In this document: in pieces, positions 6,293 to 7,413 of the stretch
Numbering within the stretch: the first letter of the stretch is position 1
Layout: every line of letters begins with the position of its first letter
Assembly: GCA_021781625.1 (NCBI GenBank)
Contig: JAJXWL010000086.1
Span: forward strand, 1 to 7,413
DNA: 7,413 nt
Source of the DNA: a bacterium
Lineage (GTDB): Bacteria; Spirochaetota; Spirochaetia; JABEVK01
Reading direction: 5' to 3'
Notes under the pieces: model-generated
Seen by the model: only the letters and a program-made list of their open reading frames with translations
What the model was told of the DNA's origin: nothing
Databases searched by the model: none
Position numbers and translations under genes: made by a program

Positions 6293-7168
6293 ATGAAATT
6301 CTCTAAACCAACCTTTGGCCTTGGTGTCGCGGGAATGGTGTTGTCCAACCTCTTTTTTAGTTTGATGGCTGTTCTCATCCGCTTAGACCCGGCAACCAAC
6401 CCCATGGAGGCCGCTTTCTATCGTTTTGCCGTTGGGGCGGCCTTAGTCGCCAGCTTAGCGTTCATCGGCAAAACCCACCTCCGTTTTCATAACTTTCGCG
6501 GACTTCTCTGGCGAGGGGTCGTGGGTGGACTCAGTGTGGTCTTGTACTACCTCCCGATCAACACCTTAGGCTTGGGAAAAACCTCGTTGATTCAATACAC
6601 CTACCCCTTTTTCGCCCTGGCGTTCAGCGCACTTTGGTTAAAAGAGCGGTCAAAACCTTCGGTCTGGGTCTTAACAGGGGTGGCGATAGCTGGTCTGGTG
6701 TTGCTTAACCTTCCGCTTCTGGGTCAGGGAAAACTCGACTGGATGTTAGCTGCCGCCTGGGGCAGTGCGATCACCTCGGGTCTTGCCGTGACGTTTGTTA
6801 AAAAGCTCACCGAAACGGAGTCGAGTGCGGCGATTTTTTTAGCGCAGTGCATTGGTGGCTTCTGGATTATTCTGATCCCAGCCAACTTAGCGCCAGGCAC
6901 TTGGGGCTGGGGGCCAGCGTTCCTCTTACTGGGCGTTGGGTTAACCGCCTCTATTGGACAGCTTGTGATGACGTGGTCGTACCGTTGGGTTGACGTCTCC
7001 ACAGGAAGTCTGATGGGCACCATGGTACCCGTCCTCAATGTTGCCGCAGGAATTTTGCTTTTTCAAGAACACTTTACGTTGCTTGAAGCCATCGGTGGCC
7101 TGATGACCCTTACCGCCTGCTTTCTGCTTGTGATCGTAAAAACTCGTCCTCAAGTTCAAAAGACTTGA
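6293..7168 (+). CDS. EamA/DMT-superfamily transporter
   Basis: This 291-residue integral membrane protein is of the drug/metabolite transporter superfamily. It has about ten hydrophobic segments arranged as two EamA repeats (roughly residues 10-139 and 150-282). Each repeat ends in the usual proline-helix-glutamate pattern: YPFFALAFSALWLKER at 104-119 and VPVLNVAAGILLFQEHF at 245-261. Most relatives export amino acids, metabolites or drugs by secondary transport. The substrate cannot be predicted from sequence. The length is typical. Start ATG 6293 directly precedes the first hydrophobic segment, but its Shine-Dalgarno site is weak. A nine-codon ORF (6277-6306) overlaps the start in another frame. 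It diverges from the lipid-kinase gene, and its own 3' end forms a hairpin over the stop codon. Confidence 0.9.
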   Translation: MKFSKPTFGLGVAGMVLSNLFFSLMAVLIRLDPATNPMEAAFYRFAVGAALVASLAFIGKTHLRFHNFRGLLWRGVVGGLSVVLYYLPINTLGLGKTSLIQYTYPFFALAFSALWLKERSKPSVWVLTGVAIAGLVLLNLPLLGQGKLDWMLAAAWGSAITSGLAVTFVKKLTETESSAAIFLAQCIGGFWIILIPANLAPGTWGWGPAFLLLGVGLTASIGQLVMTWSYRWVDVSTGSLMGTMVPVLNVAAGILLFQEHFTLLEAIGGLMTLTACFLLVIVKTRPQVQKT

Positions 7169-7169
7169 G
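7149..7169 (+). other. Perfect 7-bp inverted repeat spanning the transporter stop codon
   Basis: CTCAAGT (7149-7155) and ACTTGAG (7163-7169) are perfect complements around a 7-base loop, with the TGA stop (7166-7168) inside the right arm. The right arm is followed by a second copy of CTTGAG. No T tract follows, so this is not an intrinsic terminator. It could protect the mRNA 3' end or be fortuitous. Confidence 0.5.
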
Positions 7170-7170
7170 C

Positions 7171-7199
7171 TTGAGCGTTCTGACTTTACACACTACACT
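7171..7199 (+). promoter_or_regulatory. Candidate promoter downstream of the transporter gene
   Basis: TTGAGC (7171-7176) and TACACT (7194-7199), each matching four of six consensus bases, are exactly 17 bases apart. If real, it would start a short RNA near 7206 that ends at the terminator at 7245-7268. The match is moderate, and the element overlaps the left arm of a hairpin, so both readings are uncertain. Confidence 0.25.
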
Positions 7200-7235
7200 C
7201 CCGGTATCCCCAAAAAGTACTGGGAGGGGAACGTT
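7174..7235 (+). other. Nested stem-loop with possible pseudoknot
   Basis: An outer 7-bp stem, AGCGTTC (7174-7180) with GAACGTT (7229-7235, one G-U), encloses an inner 9-bp stem, CTCCCGGTA (7198-7206) with TACTGGGAG (7218-7226, one G-U), with an 11-base loop. The loop bases TCCCC (7207-7211) can also pair with GGGGA (7226-7230), an H-type pseudoknot or an alternative fold. It sits 9 bases before an intrinsic terminator. The arrangement resembles a riboswitch-type leader or a small RNA, but I recognise no known family. Confidence 0.45.
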
Positions 7236-7244
7236 CACACGAGG

Positions 7245-7268
7245 GACCGCCGAAAGGCGGTCTTTTCT
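7245..7268 (+). terminator. Intrinsic (Rho-independent) terminator
   Basis: A perfect GC-rich 7-bp stem, GACCGCC (7245-7251) with GGCGGTC (7256-7262), is closed by a GAAA tetraloop of the stable GNRA class and followed directly by TTTTCT. It lies 76 bases after the transporter stop codon and is the most convincing terminator in the window. It may end the transporter mRNA or a separate short RNA. Confidence 0.88.
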
Positions 7269-7413
7269 ACTTTCCCCGGCTTTAAGTGATAGGGTCTTGT
7301 GTGCAGTCCTCGGGGTGAATCGAGAAGACCAGCGGTTGACTACGGCGAAGTTCTTTGACGACCCCATCAAAGCTCGCGAACAGATTTCCAGGTCCTAAGT
7401 GTGAAATCAGTTG
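7269..7413 (+). other. Gene-free tail with three more inverted repeats
   Basis: No credible CDS is seen. GGTCTT (7293-7298) pairs with AAGACC (7325-7330), with CTCG/CGAG (7309-7312/7321-7324) stacked inside. CTTTGA (7353-7358) pairs with TCAAAG (7367-7372). AACAGATTTC (7379-7388) pairs with GAAATCAGTT (7403-7412) with one mismatch. GTTCTTTGACG at 7350-7360 resembles the boxA antitermination signal of rRNA leaders. This could be the leader of a gene or rRNA operon to the right of the window, or an unrecognised structured RNA. Confidence 0.35.

Noticed and set aside
7350..7381. Integron attC-like site (GTT...AAC palindrome)
   Set aside because: The core-site consensus is not met at either end, no integrase or cassette array is present, and the neighbours are ordinary chromosomal genes.
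7165..7398. 77-codon open frame with a TTG start downstream of the transporter
   Set aside because: It has no Shine-Dalgarno site, starts inside the transporter's last codons, runs straight through the intrinsic terminator at 7245-7268, and resembles no protein I know.
7140..7413. tmRNA, RNase P RNA, SRP RNA or 6S RNA at the right edge
   Set aside because: I looked for their hallmark conserved sequences (for example the RNase P GAGGAAAGUCC block and the SRP GGAA-loop helix) and a 6S-like long closing stem, and saw none.

Overview
The window looks like an ordinary chromosomal segment from a diderm (Gram-negative-type) bacterium of roughly balanced base composition. The outer-membrane evidence is a lipoprotein with a clean lipobox and a C-terminal OmpA-like domain. 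Its variant OmpA motif (EGHAN, then LLPLS..RA and NRRVE) and its FlgD-like Ig repeats remind me of spirochaete envelope proteins. That is a resemblance from memory, not a taxonomic assignment. I see no phage, transposon, CRISPR, tRNA or recognisable rRNA sequence.

Layout, left to right: the 3' end of a class I ribonucleotide reductase beta-subunit gene (2-283, +); a small membrane-anchored zinc-ribbon protein of unknown function (335-754, +); convergent to it, a CLC chloride channel/antiporter with C-terminal CBS domains (775-2505, -); divergent from that, an orphan sensor histidine kinase (2533 or 2554-4023, +); an OmpA/FlgD-Ig lipoprotein (4078-5262, +); convergent to it, a diacylglycerol/sphingolipid-kinase-like protein (5289-6215, -); and divergent from that, an EamA/DMT-family transporter (6293-7168, +). 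The last 245 bases hold no convincing gene. They carry a run of inverted repeats, including a clear intrinsic terminator (7245-7268) preceded by a nested hairpin with a possible pseudoknot.

The genes do not form one pathway. Most are single transcription units arranged head-to-head or tail-to-tail; only the kinase and lipoprotein genes are tandem (54-60 bases apart). The recurring theme is the cell envelope: ion transport, sensing, peptidoglycan anchoring, lipid phosphorylation and export. Two divergent intergenic regions carry candidate overlapping promoters. The lipoprotein and lipid-kinase genes have good Shine-Dalgarno sites, whereas the zinc-ribbon, clc and kinase genes have none and show -10-like hexamers unusually close to the start codon, which suggests leaderless mRNAs.

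I find no clearly new multi-gene system. The best candidates for a second look are the structured 3' intergenic region, the OmpA domain with an altered peptidoglycan-binding site, the tail-anchored-like zinc-ribbon protein, and the kinase that lacks a response regulator.
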